NCBI RefSeq assembly: GCF_017792025.1
Contig: NZ_CP046956.1
Location: 2,976,001-3,040,000, forward strand
Origin: Sediminibacillus dalangtanensis
GTDB taxonomy: Bacteria; Bacillota; Bacilli; Bacillales; Amphibacillaceae
Direction of reading: 5' to 3'
DNA length: 64,000 bases
The position numbers were made by a program, and so were the translations under genes. Of the stretch, positions 1 to 8,235 are shown piece by piece. The notes under the pieces were generated by a model. That model did no database searches. It was given only the letters and a program-made list of their open reading frames with translations, and was not told the origin of the DNA. The first letter of the stretch is position 1. The number at the start of each line of letters is the position of its first letter.

Positions 1-240
1 ACCGACAAATTCCATTTCTCCGAGTCCGTTCCATTTTTGAAAACCGAGATAAAAGCTGAATAACATCGGAAACAGACCAAAGACAGCAAACAGTAGATAA
101 AATGGAGAAATATACAAGTAACCGGATAGTGCATCCTTTTTCTTTTCACTAAGATGAAAGAAAGGGCGCTTTTTTCCGGGCGAAGGCTTTGCCGGAACTG
201 ATTTCGCCTCTGTTTGAGGCTGTAATTGCGGTTGGGCCAT
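1..240 (-). CDS. Sugar ABC transporter permease, MalF/UgpA type (N-terminal part, runs off the window)
   Basis: This is the N-terminal 80 residues of an inner permease subunit of a carbohydrate ABC importer. It starts at ATG 240-238 (MAQPQLQPQTEAK) and runs off the left edge. A Pro/Lys-rich cytoplasmic tail of about 40 residues precedes the first membrane segment (GYLYISPFYLLFAVFGLFPMLFS), followed by a start of periplasmic loop (FQKWNGLGEMEFVG), which is typical of MalF/UgpA-like permeases (N-terminal SPF...P.L.S motif). It lies 66 bp downstream of the solute-binding lipoprotein gene on the same strand, so the two form one operon read from the promoter near 1.8 kb. The substrate is not determinable from this fragment. 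Confidence 0.85.
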   Translation of the reverse strand, partial: MAQPQLQPQTEAKSVPAKPSPGKKRPFFHLSEKKKDALSGYLYISPFYLLFAVFGLFPMLFSFYLGFQKWNGLGEMEFVG

Positions 241-306
241 AACACTATCCCCCTTTCATTGGTTAACGGTCCAGGCCAATATTGGCCCCGGACCGTTTGA
301 AGCTCC

Positions 307-1596
307 TTACTGTCTGGCTAATTGATCTTTAATCCGTTTAACTGCTGCATCCCATTCTTTTTGTGGATCAGCACCTTCAACTGCCACGTTGGTCAGTGCC
401 AAAATCAATTCATCCTGAACGATCGAGTAATTGACGCCCATATAAATCGGTTTAACAGACTTTGCAGCTTCCGCAAACGTTTTGGCTGTCTCCGCACCGC
501 TGAAGTATTCATCTGTTGTCGCTAAAAATTCCTCATCTTCATACACTTCAGGAGCTGAAGGGAACAGGCCGTTATTTTGGAATGATTTCAATTGATTTTC
601 TGGTGATAAAAGCCATTCAATAAAAGCATAGGCTTCTTCCGGATGATTGGATTCTTTCGGGATCGCCATGAAAGATCCGCCCCAATTTCCTGCGCCTTCC
701 GGAATCGTTGTTAAGGACCATTTACCTCCTGCGTCTGGAGCATTTCCTTTTACATTGGCAATCATCCAGGCAGGAGCGCCGATCAACGTAGCATAGCTGC
801 CATCTGCCATCGCACTTCCCCATTCAGGAGTCCACAGAGCGTTTTGTCCGACCAATCCTTCTTCGATTAACTTTGTCGTATAATCGTAGGCTTCTTTCAC
901 ATAGGGAGAAGATTCAATAATCAGTTCATCGTCCTCATTGAAATATTGCTCTGGAGCCTGGTCGCGTAAAGCGGAGAACATTAATTCAGGACTGTCGGTA
1001 ATTGGCTTCCCGGTTTTTTCCTTGATTTGTTTTGCTGCTTCATAATAAGCGTCCCAGTCACTGATTTCTGCCGACAATTCTTGAGGGTCTGTCGGCAAAC
1101 CCGCTTCCTCCATTACATCGGTTCGATAAAACATGGTGGTCGGACCGATATCGGTTGGAAGGCCTAATTGAAATTCTCCATCGACACTTTGGGCCTGCTG
1201 CCATTTCCAATCCAAGTATTTGTCCTCCACATCTTTTGCACCATAATCGTTCAAGTTGTAAAACTGATCTTTCGCCTGCATGAACTTGGCGATTTCACTA
1301 ACTTCAATCATGGTGATATCCGGCGCTCCGCTGCCGGCAGAGAGGGAAGTGAACAAGTTATTATGAACGTCAGACATTTCTCCCTCATTAAGATTGATTT
1401 TCACGTCAGGATTTTCTTGCATGTATTCATCTACCAATACATCATACCCCGCACTTCCGAATACCCAAAAATCCAGTTCCACTTTGCCATCGCTCTTCCC
1501 TGAGCCGCCATCCTCTGAAGCTTTACTGTCGTCACTACATCCTGCCAGTGCTAAAACCAGTGAAAGAAATGCCACCATGTAAAACAGTTTTTTCAT
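307..1596 (-). CDS. Extracellular sugar-binding lipoprotein of an ABC transporter
   Basis: Family 1 (MalE-like) solute-binding protein that delivers a sugar or oligosaccharide to the membrane permeases. The start ATG at 1596 follows a GGGGG-type ribosome binding site; an upstream in-frame extension to 1641 has no site. The product begins MKKLFYMVAFLSLVLALAGCS: charged n-region, hydrophobic core and lipobox LAGC, so it is lipidated on the Cys and anchored outside the membrane. About 429 residues, normal for the family. A permease gene follows in the same direction. The cre site and two LacI-type palindromes in its leader indicate glucose repression and a dedicated sugar-responsive repressor. 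The sugar itself cannot be named. Confidence 0.88.
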   Translation of the reverse strand: MKKLFYMVAFLSLVLALAGCSDDSKASEDGGSGKSDGKVELDFWVFGSAGYDVLVDEYMQENPDVKINLNEGEMSDVHNNLFTSLSAGSGAPDITMIEVSEIAKFMQAKDQFYNLNDYGAKDVEDKYLDWKWQQAQSVDGEFQLGLPTDIGPTTMFYRTDVMEEAGLPTDPQELSAEISDWDAYYEAAKQIKEKTGKPITDSPELMFSALRDQAPEQYFNEDDELIIESSPYVKEAYDYTTKLIEEGLVGQNALWTPEWGSAMADGSYATLIGAPAWMIANVKGNAPDAGGKWSLTTIPEGAGNWGGSFMAIPKESNHPEEAYAFIEWLLSPENQLKSFQNNGLFPSAPEVYEDEEFLATTDEYFSGAETAKTFAEAAKSVKPIYMGVNYSIVQDELILALTNVAVEGADPQKEWDAAVKRIKDQLARQ

Positions 1597-1698
1597 TACT
1601 TTTACCCCCGTTTTTTTGATATGGCTTCTACATGTAACCAAGAAACGAACTTAAATCCACCTCCATTTACTTAGAAACCGAAAAAGAATGGAATAAAG

Positions 1699-1710
1699 GA
1701 AACCGGTTTC
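1699..1710. promoter_or_regulatory. LacI-family operator-like palindrome, downstream copy
   Basis: Perfect 12-bp palindrome GAAACCGGTTTC with a central CpG, the usual form of LacI/GalR-family operators. It lies in the 5' leader, about 70 bp downstream of the predicted -10 box and 103 bp before the binding-protein start. A near-identical copy is at 1846-1857, with centres 147 bp apart. No LacI-type gene is in the window. Confidence 0.6.
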
Positions 1711-1755
1711 TTAAAATGTCGTAAAAAATACATATAGGTTTCCTCGAAAACTATA

Positions 1756-1769
1756 TGTAAACGCTTTCT
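1756..1769. promoter_or_regulatory. cre site (CcpA catabolite repression)
   Basis: TGTAAACGCTTTCT fits the degenerate cre consensus TGWAARCGYTWNCW at every position. It begins 7 bp after the predicted -10 box, covering the expected transcription start, where CcpA binding represses. Confidence 0.75.
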
Positions 1770-1775
1770 AAATTG

Positions 1776-1804
1776 AGTATATTATGTTATCTGGGCAAAA
1801 GCAA
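1776..1804 (-). promoter_or_regulatory. SigA-type promoter of the sugar ABC operon
   Basis: Read on the minus strand: -35 TTGCTT (1804-1799), 17-bp spacer, -10 TATACT (1781-1776). It sits between two LacI-type palindromes and directly upstream of a cre site, so it is the likely promoter of the binding protein and permease genes. The stretch from 1861 to 2086 beyond it shows no gene or structure I recognise. Confidence 0.65.
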
Positions 1805-1845
1805 GAATTTTTTCAGAATTTTTACCATTTTTTTATAGATGATAG

Positions 1846-1857
1846 GAAATCGGTTTC
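1846..1857. promoter_or_regulatory. LacI-family operator-like palindrome, upstream copy
   Basis: GAAATCGGTTTC differs by one base from the palindrome at 1699-1710. It lies about 42 bp upstream of the -35 box. Two operators flanking a promoter at 147-bp centre spacing (about 14 helical turns) would suit repression by DNA looping. Confidence 0.55.
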
Positions 1858-2086
1858 TCAAATGAAAAAATTCAGCTAGAGTGAAACCCTTACTTGAGAT
1901 GTTAAGAAGAAGGCGGCCAACATAGTGGGAGTTATCGCAAAAGCTTGTTGTTGGTTCCGCCTTATACTATTAGCTCCTAAAACAGAGGAGCATTGTTTCC
2001 AGGAGACGGATTATCTACTTCTTGACATCATCCATAGGGTGAAATCTTACTAGTATCAGCGTGTGCACCTCATTTTTCTAAAAAGA

Positions 2087-2170
2087 AATACCGAATGAGT
2101 TTGAATGCTAAGGATTTCGAATGATCATTCGGTTCTTGCTTTGACCGCTATGCTATTGTACAGCCTTTCT
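2087..2170 (-). repeat. Gene-end repeat R2, copy a (terminator-containing)
   Basis: One of six copies of an element of about 80 bp. Read in the direction of the DUF779 gene it begins within a few bases of the stop codon with a box related to GGGACAAAAGCATAGTGACC, then forms a hairpin whose stem is 2091-2098 paired with 2125-2132 (CCGAATGA/TCATTCGG), extended by TTTGAA/TTCGAA-like pairs, followed by a T-rich run. This copy is the most diverged in the box. It probably acts as the transcription terminator of the aldehyde dehydrogenase operon. Confidence 0.7.
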
Positions 2171-2172
2171 GG

Positions 2173-2535
2173 TCAAACTTCTTCTTCAAGTTGTTTTCGT
2201 TCTTTCTCTGTAAACACTCGTGACCGGGTTAAAAACCGTTTTCCTTCCGGTCCTTCCAAGGAAAACATGCCTCCCCTCCCGTCTACAACATCAATAATCA
2301 ATTGAGTATGTTTCCAATACTCATATTGATCCTTTGAAATATAAAACGGTGTATCTTCAATTACCCCAAGCCGTACATCCGAGCTGCCGACACGGAACTC
2401 ATCGCGGGGAAAGCACATGGGAGAACTGCCATCACAGCAGCCTCCCGATTGATGAAACATCAGTGGACCATGACGTTTTTTCAAGCGTTCGATCAAATCA
2501 GCTGCTTCCGCAGTTGCCGTAACCTTTTCGATCAT
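2173..2535 (-). CDS. DUF779 family protein
   Basis: Protein of 120 residues with the Cys-rich signature HQSGGCCDGSSPMCF near residues 28-42, which marks the DUF779 family. Members are usually encoded next to acetaldehyde-type aldehyde dehydrogenases; their biochemical role is not established. Here it lies 33 bp downstream of the aldehyde dehydrogenase gene on the same strand and is presumably cotranscribed. The clustered Cys residues suggest metal binding or a redox function, but this is inference. The start ATG at 2535 is preceded by AAGGAGTGGAAG. Confidence 0.85.
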   Translation of the reverse strand: MIEKVTATAEAADLIERLKKRHGPLMFHQSGGCCDGSSPMCFPRDEFRVGSSDVRLGVIEDTPFYISKDQYEYWKHTQLIIDVVDGRGGMFSLEGPEGKRFLTRSRVFTEKERKQLEEEV

Positions 2536-2568
2536 GCTTCCACTCCTTCCTAAGCAGTCATTCGAGGA

Positions 2569-4089
2569 TTAGAACAAGCCCGCTGGATCAGTACTATAAC
2601 TTACGAGCAGGTTTTTCGTCTGTTGGTAATGATCCAGCATCATCCGATGGTTTTCACGACCGATACCAGACTTTTTATACCCTCCGAAGGCTGCATGGGC
2701 AGGATATTGGTGGTAGCAATTGGTCCATACCCGCCCCGCTTCGATTTCACGGCCAAATCGGTAAGCCGTATTAATATTCCGGGACCAGACACCTGCACCT
2801 AATCCATACAACGTATCATTGGCGATTTTAAGGGCTTCCTCGTCATCTTTGAATGTAGTGACCGACAGAACCGGCCCGAAGATTTCTTCCTGGAAAATCC
2901 TCATTTCGTTACTTCCTTTAAAGATTGTTGGCTCGACATAGTAGCCCTTGGCTAGCTCCCCAGACATACTGTTTTTATTTCCGCCGACAAGCACCTCTGC
3001 TCCTTCCTGCTTTCCAATATCAAGATAAGAAGTGATCTTCTCCATTTGTTCTAAGGACGCTTGTGCCCCCATCATCGTATCCGTATCCAGCGGATGACCG
3101 ATTTTAATCTCTTTAACCCGTTTGATCGCCCGTTCCATAAACGGTTCGTAAATCGACTCATGTACCAGGGCACGGGATGGGCACGTACAGACTTCTCCCT
3201 GATTGAGCGCAAACATCGTAAATCCTTCAATTGACTTATTCAAGAAGGAATCGTCCGCATCCATTACATCCTTAAAAAAGATGTTCGGGCTCTTCCCGCC
3301 TAACTCTAATGTAACTGGAATGATGTTTTCTGAAGCGTATTGCATGATCAAACGGCCAGTTGTCGTTTCACCTGTAAAGGCGATTTTGGCTATCCTGCTG
3401 CTGGATGCCAATGGTTTTCCTGTTTCCACTCCGAAACCGTTAACGATGTTTACCACTCCAGGTGGAAGCAAATCGTGGATCAATTCCATCAAGACATGAA
3501 TCGATGCGGGGGTTTGTTCTGCTGGTTTTAAAACGACTGCATTTCCGGCCGCAAGCGCTGGTGCAAGCTTCCACGTTGCCATCAATATCGGAAAGTTCCA
3601 TGGAATAATCTGTCCAACCACCCCTAGTGGCTCGTGGAAATGGTAAGCAACCGTATCATCATCAAGTTGGCTGAGACTGCCTTCCTGTGCACGGATAACA
3701 CCTGCGAAGTAACGAAAGTGGTCAATCGCAAGTGGAATATCTGCTGCGAGGGTTTCTCTGACCGCTTTTCCGTTATCCCACGTTTCGGCGACAGCCAGTT
3801 TCTCTAAATTATCTTCCATTCTGTCCGCTATTTTATTCAGTATCACTGCCCGCTCTGCAGGGGAGGTTTTCCCCCAGCTGCTCTTGGCAGCATGAGCAGC
3901 ATCCAATGCCAGCTCGACATCATCCTTTGACGAGCGGGCGATCTGACAAAAAACTTCTCCCGTTACTGGGCTTACGTTATCGAAATACTCTCCACCGACA
4001 GGTTCCTTCCATTCACCGCCGATGAAATTGCCATACCTTTCTTTAAAATTCACGACTGCTCCTTGTGTATTCGGTGCTTCATACTGCAT
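2569..4089 (-). CDS. NAD-dependent aldehyde dehydrogenase (acetaldehyde type)
   Basis: Oxidises an aldehyde, most likely acetaldehyde, to the carboxylic acid with NAD(P)+ in the cytoplasm. The 506-residue length fits the ALDH superfamily. Visible motifs are [22 protein letters not shown] (cofactor and substrate core), FTGETTTGR, the general-base segment [12 protein letters not shown] (Glu near residue 264) and the catalytic Cys in [11 protein letters not shown] (near residue 302). The C-terminal segment [11 protein letters not shown] is standard. The DUF779 partner next door favours the AcoD/ExaC-like acetaldehyde subgroup. A cre match in the leader predicts glucose repression. The start ATG at 4089 follows AAGGAGG. 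Confidence 0.9.
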   Translation of the reverse strand: MQYEAPNTQGAVVNFKERYGNFIGGEWKEPVGGEYFDNVSPVTGEVFCQIARSSKDDVELALDAAHAAKSSWGKTSPAERAVILNKIADRMEDNLEKLAVAETWDNGKAVRETLAADIPLAIDHFRYFAGVIRAQEGSLSQLDDDTVAYHFHEPLGVVGQIIPWNFPILMATWKLAPALAAGNAVVLKPAEQTPASIHVLMELIHDLLPPGVVNIVNGFGVETGKPLASSSRIAKIAFTGETTTGRLIMQYASENIIPVTLELGGKSPNIFFKDVMDADDSFLNKSIEGFTMFALNQGEVCTCPSRALVHESIYEPFMERAIKRVKEIKIGHPLDTDTMMGAQASLEQMEKITSYLDIGKQEGAEVLVGGNKNSMSGELAKGYYVEPTIFKGSNEMRIFQEEIFGPVLSVTTFKDDEEALKIANDTLYGLGAGVWSRNINTAYRFGREIEAGRVWTNCYHQYPAHAAFGGYKKSGIGRENHRMMLDHYQQTKNLLVSYSTDPAGLF

Positions 4090-4110
4090 CGTAAAACCTC
4101 CTTAAATAAT

Positions 4111-4124
4111 TGTAATCGCTTTCA
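4111..4124. promoter_or_regulatory. cre site upstream of the aldehyde dehydrogenase gene
   Basis: TGTAATCGCTTTCA matches the core cre consensus TGNAANCGNTNNCA at all fixed positions. It lies 22 bp before the start codon, in the leader. Confidence 0.65.
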
Positions 4125-4224
4125 TTTATGAGGTTACAATCTTGGGGCATTGGCTCTATATAAAGTATAGCAAACGATATCTTTTTATTACAAATATTCC
4201 GACTTTTTATTTCTGCAAATTATT

Positions 4225-4264
4225 CATAAAAAAACAGACTACCGATAATAACGGCAGTCTGTTT
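4225..4264 (-). terminator. Rho-independent terminator downstream of the ydjO homologue
   Basis: On the minus strand AAACAGACTGCCG pairs with CGGTAGTCTGTTT around a short A/T loop and is followed by a run of T. It lies about 95 bp after the ydjO-like stop codon. Its stem could also attenuate read-through into the aldehyde dehydrogenase leader. Confidence 0.75.
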
Positions 4265-4358
4265 CCAACCAGCAGCAGGCTTTCATCAAATCGCACTCTC
4301 TGCCTCCTGCCAATTAAATAAACCAGGCTTTCCATTGGTGGTTGGTATCAGCCCGGTA

Positions 4359-4541
4359 TTACTTAATTTGTGGTAATGTTTTTGTTTCTTTTTCCATGGT
4401 TGACTGGCATAGCGGACACTTTGGCGTTTCTTCAAACGAAAAGTCTTCCCTCATCCAACCTGAACAGTCCTCGCTTGTGCAAGACCAAATCGTTGTTTCT
4501 ACTTCCGGGGCTGGTTCTTTCTTGTTGTTGTAATAAGCCAT
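4359..4541 (-). CDS. ydjO: YdjO-like cold-inducible small zinc-ribbon protein
   Basis: A 60-residue protein beginning MAYYNNKKEPAPEVET. Two Cys pairs, CTSEDC (residues 21-26) and CPLC (residues 42-45), form a likely zinc ribbon, with the conserved W-C-x4-C-x-GW arrangement of the Bacillus YdjO family. Family members are cold-induced; their molecular role is unknown. The start ATG at 4541 has a good site (AAAGGGGATT). It appears monocistronic, with a terminator downstream. Confidence 0.85.
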   Translation of the reverse strand: MAYYNNKKEPAPEVETTIWSCTSEDCSGWMREDFSFEETPKCPLCQSTMEKETKTLPQIK

Positions 4542-4744
4542 AATCTAATCCCCTTTCTGATTCTATCCTTATTATACCCTATTTAATGGAAAATTAATAT
4601 AGGACAGAGGTTGGAGCCCGCAACTTTCTGTATTTTTTAGCCTCAACCACCTCGAATAAACAGAAGCTGGAATCCTGAACAAATCCATTCCAGCACTTTG
4701 GTGTATACAGTCAACAATAATAAGAATCCTCTTAATAAAATAGG

Positions 4745-5052
4745 AAGCATGTTAAAAGCGAAGGAAAGGCCTCGGTGAGATCCTGCAGAACGTTAGCTCA
4801 AGGAAGCTCATCAGCCGCCCGCGGAAAGCGCGGGGTATTTCCGCAGCGCTGTTCTCCAACCCGCCTGTGGCAAAACGCCTGCATGACCCACATCGTTTGG
4901 GCCTCCGATAAGCTTAAGAACAGCCTCGGCGTGGCACTTTTTGCCACACAGAGAATTTGCTTAAAACCTCGAGGGGTAAGCGCTGGAGCTGGGCGTGGCT
5001 GGTTCAGCCAATAATGATCCACAGACAGTCAAATTTATCATTTCTATACAGC
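4745..5052. repeat. Composite dispersed repeat: R1a fragment fused to R1b copy 1
   Basis: Positions 4745-4855 contain a segment shared with 35030-35120 (GGTGAGATCC-GCAG ... AGGAAGCTCA-CAGC ... GCGGAAAGCG), and positions 4859-5052 hold the first of three copies of a longer element also at 35233-35472 and 46789-47022. Shared landmarks are TGTGGCAA ... TTGCCACACAGAG, a conserved AAGCTTAAGAACAGCCTCGGC, ACCTCGAGGG and a GCTGGTTCAGCCAATAATG end. It lies just beyond the xylB terminator. An ORF-like reading through it is an artefact of the repeat. The preceding stretch 4570-4744 shows nothing recognisable. Confidence 0.8.
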
Positions 5053-5085
5053 GAAAAAGGCCGCCGAGAAAACCTCGACAGCCTT
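5053..5085 (-). terminator. Terminator of the xylAB operon
   Basis: On the minus strand AAGGCTGTCGAG pairs with CTCGGCGGCCTT (two mismatches) around a TTTT-containing loop, followed by TTTTTC. It starts 30 bp after the xylB stop codon. Confidence 0.75.
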
Positions 5086-5114
5086 ACCAGCTTAAATAGC
5101 CGGTCAGAAATTTT

Positions 5115-6614
5115 TTATTTTCGATAGCGCATTAACTTATGATTAATGTCTGCTGTTTGTCTGTAAACAGTTTTATATAGCTGAAACAATTCCCGGTAAC
5201 GCTCTACATTTTCCGGGTTTGGCTGATATGTTGCAGCTTCCTGTAAAAACTGATCGGCACAAGCAGCGAGAGAATCAAACCATCCGCATCCAAATGCAGC
5301 AAGCATCGCAGCTCCCATGCCAGGACCTTGTTCGCTGGCAAGCTTGACGATAGTTGCATCGAATATGTCTGCCTGCATTTGCAGCCACGCTTCATTCTTC
5401 GCTCCACCGCCTATCGAAACGATCGTATCGATTTGCTTGCCGTTCTGCCGGAAAATATCAATGGACTCATTCAAAGAGAAGGTGATGCCTTCCATAACAG
5501 CACGCACAAAGTCATCGCGCCGATGGGAACTATCCATTCCGATGAAACTGCCTCGGATAGTCGAATCTGCATGCGGTGTTCGTTCACCGACCAAATAAGG
5601 GGTGAACAACAAGCCATTTGCTCCGACGGGGACTGACCCCACTTCAGCCAGCAAATCATCAAAGTCAATATCAGGTGCAAAGACTTCTTTAAACCAGCTT
5701 AGACTGTGACCGGCGGACAAGGTTACTCCCATGGTATAATAGGCGTTTTTAGCTCCATGATTGAAGTAATGGACTTTTCCCTGGAAGTTTTTTTCCGGTC
5801 CTTGTTCATAAGACAAGACGACACCGGAGGTACCGATACTGCACAGCGTCTTGCCGTCTTCCAGAATGCCCGATCCGATAGCCCCGCAGGCATTGTCGGC
5901 CCCTCCGGCAAAAACTCTCGTCGACGGATTCATCCCGGTTCGTTCGGCAAAATTTTCCGCAATCGTTCCCACTTCTGCATCTGATGCAACCAGCGGAGGA
6001 CAAAGTTCTGCGCTAATTCCGACCGTTTCACAAATTTCCTTGCTCCATTGCTTTTCACCAATATTCAAAAGCAGTGTTCCGGCTGCATCGGAATATTCCA
6101 TATGCAATTTCCCGGTCATTTTATACCGCAAATAATCTTTCGGCAGGACAAACGTACTGGCTCGTTCATAAATCTCTGGCTCATTTTCTTTTACCCATAA
6201 CAGCTTTGGTAGCGTGAACCCTTCCAATGCCGGATTTTTTGTTAACTCAAGCAGCTTCTCCTCACCAACTTGCCGATAGATGTTTTGGCACTGCTCTGTT
6301 GTCCGGGTATCGTTCCACAAGATGGCCGGACGCAACACGTTATAGTTTTCATCGAGAAGGACCAGTCCGTGCATTTGCCCGGAAAAACTGATTCCTTCCA
6401 CTTCGCTCGCGTTCACATCTGCTTCCTTCAGCAGATCAGACAGCCCTGCAGCTGTCTGATCTATCCATACTTGCGGATCCTGTTCATTATAGCCGGTTTT
6501 TTCCTGAATCAATGGGTACGATTTAGATACTTCTTGCACTACGTTTCCCAGCTGGTCTACCAGCAAAATTTTTACCGCGCTGGTGCCTAAATCAACTCCG
6601 ATGACATACTTCAT
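5115..6614 (-). CDS. xylB: Xylulokinase
   Basis: Phosphorylates D-xylulose to D-xylulose 5-phosphate with ATP, feeding the pentose phosphate pathway. FGGY-family kinase: N-terminal phosphate-binding motif VIGVDLGTSAVK, the substrate-side segment SFSGQMHGLVLLD, and the C-terminal ATP-site motif IVSIGGGAKNEAWLQMQAD. The start ATG at 6614 follows AGGTGG; an upstream in-frame extension to 6638 is not needed. Length is about 499 residues, as expected. It lies 33 bp after xylA in the same operon, under the xylA promoter with its XylR-like operator and cre-like site. Confidence 0.95.
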   Translation of the reverse strand: MKYVIGVDLGTSAVKILLVDQLGNVVQEVSKSYPLIQEKTGYNEQDPQVWIDQTAAGLSDLLKEADVNASEVEGISFSGQMHGLVLLDENYNVLRPAILWNDTRTTEQCQNIYRQVGEEKLLELTKNPALEGFTLPKLLWVKENEPEIYERASTFVLPKDYLRYKMTGKLHMEYSDAAGTLLLNIGEKQWSKEICETVGISAELCPPLVASDAEVGTIAENFAERTGMNPSTRVFAGGADNACGAIGSGILEDGKTLCSIGTSGVVLSYEQGPEKNFQGKVHYFNHGAKNAYYTMGVTLSAGHSLSWFKEVFAPDIDFDDLLAEVGSVPVGANGLLFTPYLVGERTPHADSTIRGSFIGMDSSHRRDDFVRAVMEGITFSLNESIDIFRQNGKQIDTIVSIGGGAKNEAWLQMQADIFDATIVKLASEQGPGMGAAMLAAFGCGWFDSLAACADQFLQEAATYQPNPENVERYRELFQLYKTVYRQTADINHKLMRYRK

Positions 6615-6647
6615 TGATTTCCACCTCGCTTCTTCCATTCAATCGAT

Positions 6648-7973
6648 TTATTGGTCGGCAAAAGCTTGGAGTAAGTATTGGTTGATCGTCGCTTTGATTT
6701 GTTCCAAACGACCAGATTGATGCTTGAATTCGGTCTTATCCAGCACATGCTCTTCAAGCTTATGGAAATCAGTCGTGCCATTGACAATCTCCTGTCCGAT
6801 TCCTTCTGTGTAGCTCTTATAGCGACTTTCCACAACATCTTCAAGCACTTTGTCATCAAGAAGCTTTTGTGCGACCTTCAAACCAGCCGCAAAGCTGTCC
6901 ATACCGGCGATATGAGCGTGGAACAAGTCCTCAGGCTCGAATGAACCTCTTCTGACTTTGGCATCAAAGTTGAGACCGCCTTTACCTAAACCGCCATTTT
7001 TGATGATTTCATACATTGCCAGTGTAGTAGAGTACAAGTCTGTCGGAAATTCATCAGTATCCCAGCCGAGCAATGGATCACCCTGGTTGGCATCAACGGA
7101 ACCAAGCATACCGTTGACACGGGCGTAATGCAGTTCATGTTCGAACGTATGGCCGGCCAATGTTGCGTGGTTTGCCTCGATATTGAATTTAAAGTGGTCC
7201 TGCAGATCATACCGCTGCAAAAATGCATAACCTGTCGCTACATCAAAATCATATTGATGGGTAGTAGGCTCTTTCGGTTTCGGCTCGATCAGGAACTGGG
7301 CATCAAATCCAATTTCTTTTGCATAATCAACGGCCATATGGAAGAAGCGGCCCAGATTGTCCAATTCCAGTTTCATGTCCGTGTTCAATAACGTTTCGTA
7401 GCCTTCTCTTCCGCCCCAGAACACATAATTCTGACCTCCGAGCTCTTTTCCAATTTCAAGCCCTTTTTTCACCTTTGCTGCTGAAAAAGCGAAAATGTCA
7501 GCACTACTGGAGGATGCTGCTCCATGAATAAAACGTGGGTGGGTAAAGTTATTGGCTGTATTCCATAACAGCTTTGTTTTACTGTCTTTCATGTAATCCT
7601 TAATCATCGCGACGATGGTATCAAGGTTTTTGTTCGTTTCTCTCAGTGTACTGCCTTCTGGAGCAATATCGACATCGTGGAAGCAGAAATATGGAACCCC
7701 AAGTTTTTCAAAAAACTCAAAAGCAGCCTCTACTCGCGCTTTTGCCAGGTCCATTCCACTATATTTGTCCCATGGGCGTACCATTGTTCCCGACCCGAAT
7801 TGATCGGAACCATCCATCGTGAAGGTATGCCAGTATGCCACGGCAAAACGCATATATTCTTCCATTGTTTTACCGCCGACTACTTCTTCGGGATTGTAAT
7901 ACTTGAAGGCATATGGATTAGTTGATTTTGCCCCTTCAAAACTGATTTTGTTAATGTCTGTAAAATAAGCCAT
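6648..7973 (-). CDS. xylA: Xylose isomerase
   Basis: Converts D-xylose to D-xylulose; a cytoplasmic divalent-metal TIM-barrel enzyme. The 441-residue length fits the long (class II) xylose isomerases. Motifs include [13 protein letters not shown] (catalytic His near residue 99), the metal-site segments [16 protein letters not shown] and [18 protein letters not shown], and [14 protein letters not shown]. The start ATG at 7973 follows AGGAGGTTTTCGAA. It is first in the xylAB operon and divergent from the YesL-like gene. Confidence 0.97.
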   Translation of the reverse strand: MAYFTDINKISFEGAKSTNPYAFKYYNPEEVVGGKTMEEYMRFAVAYWHTFTMDGSDQFGSGTMVRPWDKYSGMDLAKARVEAAFEFFEKLGVPYFCFHDVDIAPEGSTLRETNKNLDTIVAMIKDYMKDSKTKLLWNTANNFTHPRFIHGAASSSSADIFAFSAAKVKKGLEIGKELGGQNYVFWGGREGYETLLNTDMKLELDNLGRFFHMAVDYAKEIGFDAQFLIEPKPKEPTTHQYDFDVATGYAFLQRYDLQDHFKFNIEANHATLAGHTFEHELHYARVNGMLGSVDANQGDPLLGWDTDEFPTDLYSTTLAMYEIIKNGGLGKGGLNFDAKVRRGSFEPEDLFHAHIAGMDSFAAGLKVAQKLLDDKVLEDVVESRYKSYTEGIGQEIVNGTTDFHKLEEHVLDKTEFKHQSGRLEQIKATINQYLLQAFADQ

Positions 7974-8067
7974 TTCGAAAACCTCCTATTATCATGAATG
8001 ATAAGGCAACTGACGGCACTATGCTCCTTTGATTCAAAGCAGCGTAGTTATGTAGCTGTCTCGAAAT

Positions 8068-8081
8068 TGTAACTGCTTTCA
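8068..8081. promoter_or_regulatory. cre-like site in the xylA leader
   Basis: TGTAACTGCTTTCA matches the cre core except T for C at position 7. The identical 14-mer occurs upstream of the ABC permease genes at 11047-11060, which supports a real site. It lies directly downstream of the xylA -10 box. Confidence 0.55.
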
Positions 8082-8087
8082 TTGATT

Positions 8088-8129
8088 ATTATAGCAACCT
8101 TCTTTTAGTTTGTCTATTAAATAAACAAA
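8088..8129 (-). promoter_or_regulatory. xylA promoter with overlapping XylR operator
   Basis: On the minus strand: -35 TAGACA (8116-8111), 17-bp spacer, -10 TATAAT (8093-8088). The -35 box lies inside a 21-bp imperfect palindrome at 8109-8129 (TTTGTCTATT - A - AATAAACAAA). The same operator/-35 fusion recurs at 11205-11225 and 12664-12684. This resembles known Bacillus xyl operators with TTTGT/ACAAA half-sites. Occlusion of RNA polymerase by XylR is the expected mechanism. The divergent YesL-like gene starts 107 bp away on the other side and may share the operator. Confidence 0.8.
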
Positions 8130-8235
8130 GTTTATAATGAATCTGTACATGCTAAATTGTCAGGAATCTGAGATAATAAAACAGGACGTGCGTCCCTTTT
8201 GTAAAAACCAAGCAACTAAGATGGAGGAACGATAA

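Noticed and set aside
1861-2086. Possible transposase remnant upstream of R2 copy a
   Set aside because: Translations in all frames gave no recognisable motif and no inverted ends were found.
4798-5022. Open frames in both strands within the 4.75-5.05 kb repeat
   Set aside because: They lie entirely in a dispersed repeat, have no ribosome binding site, and are not kept open in the other copies.
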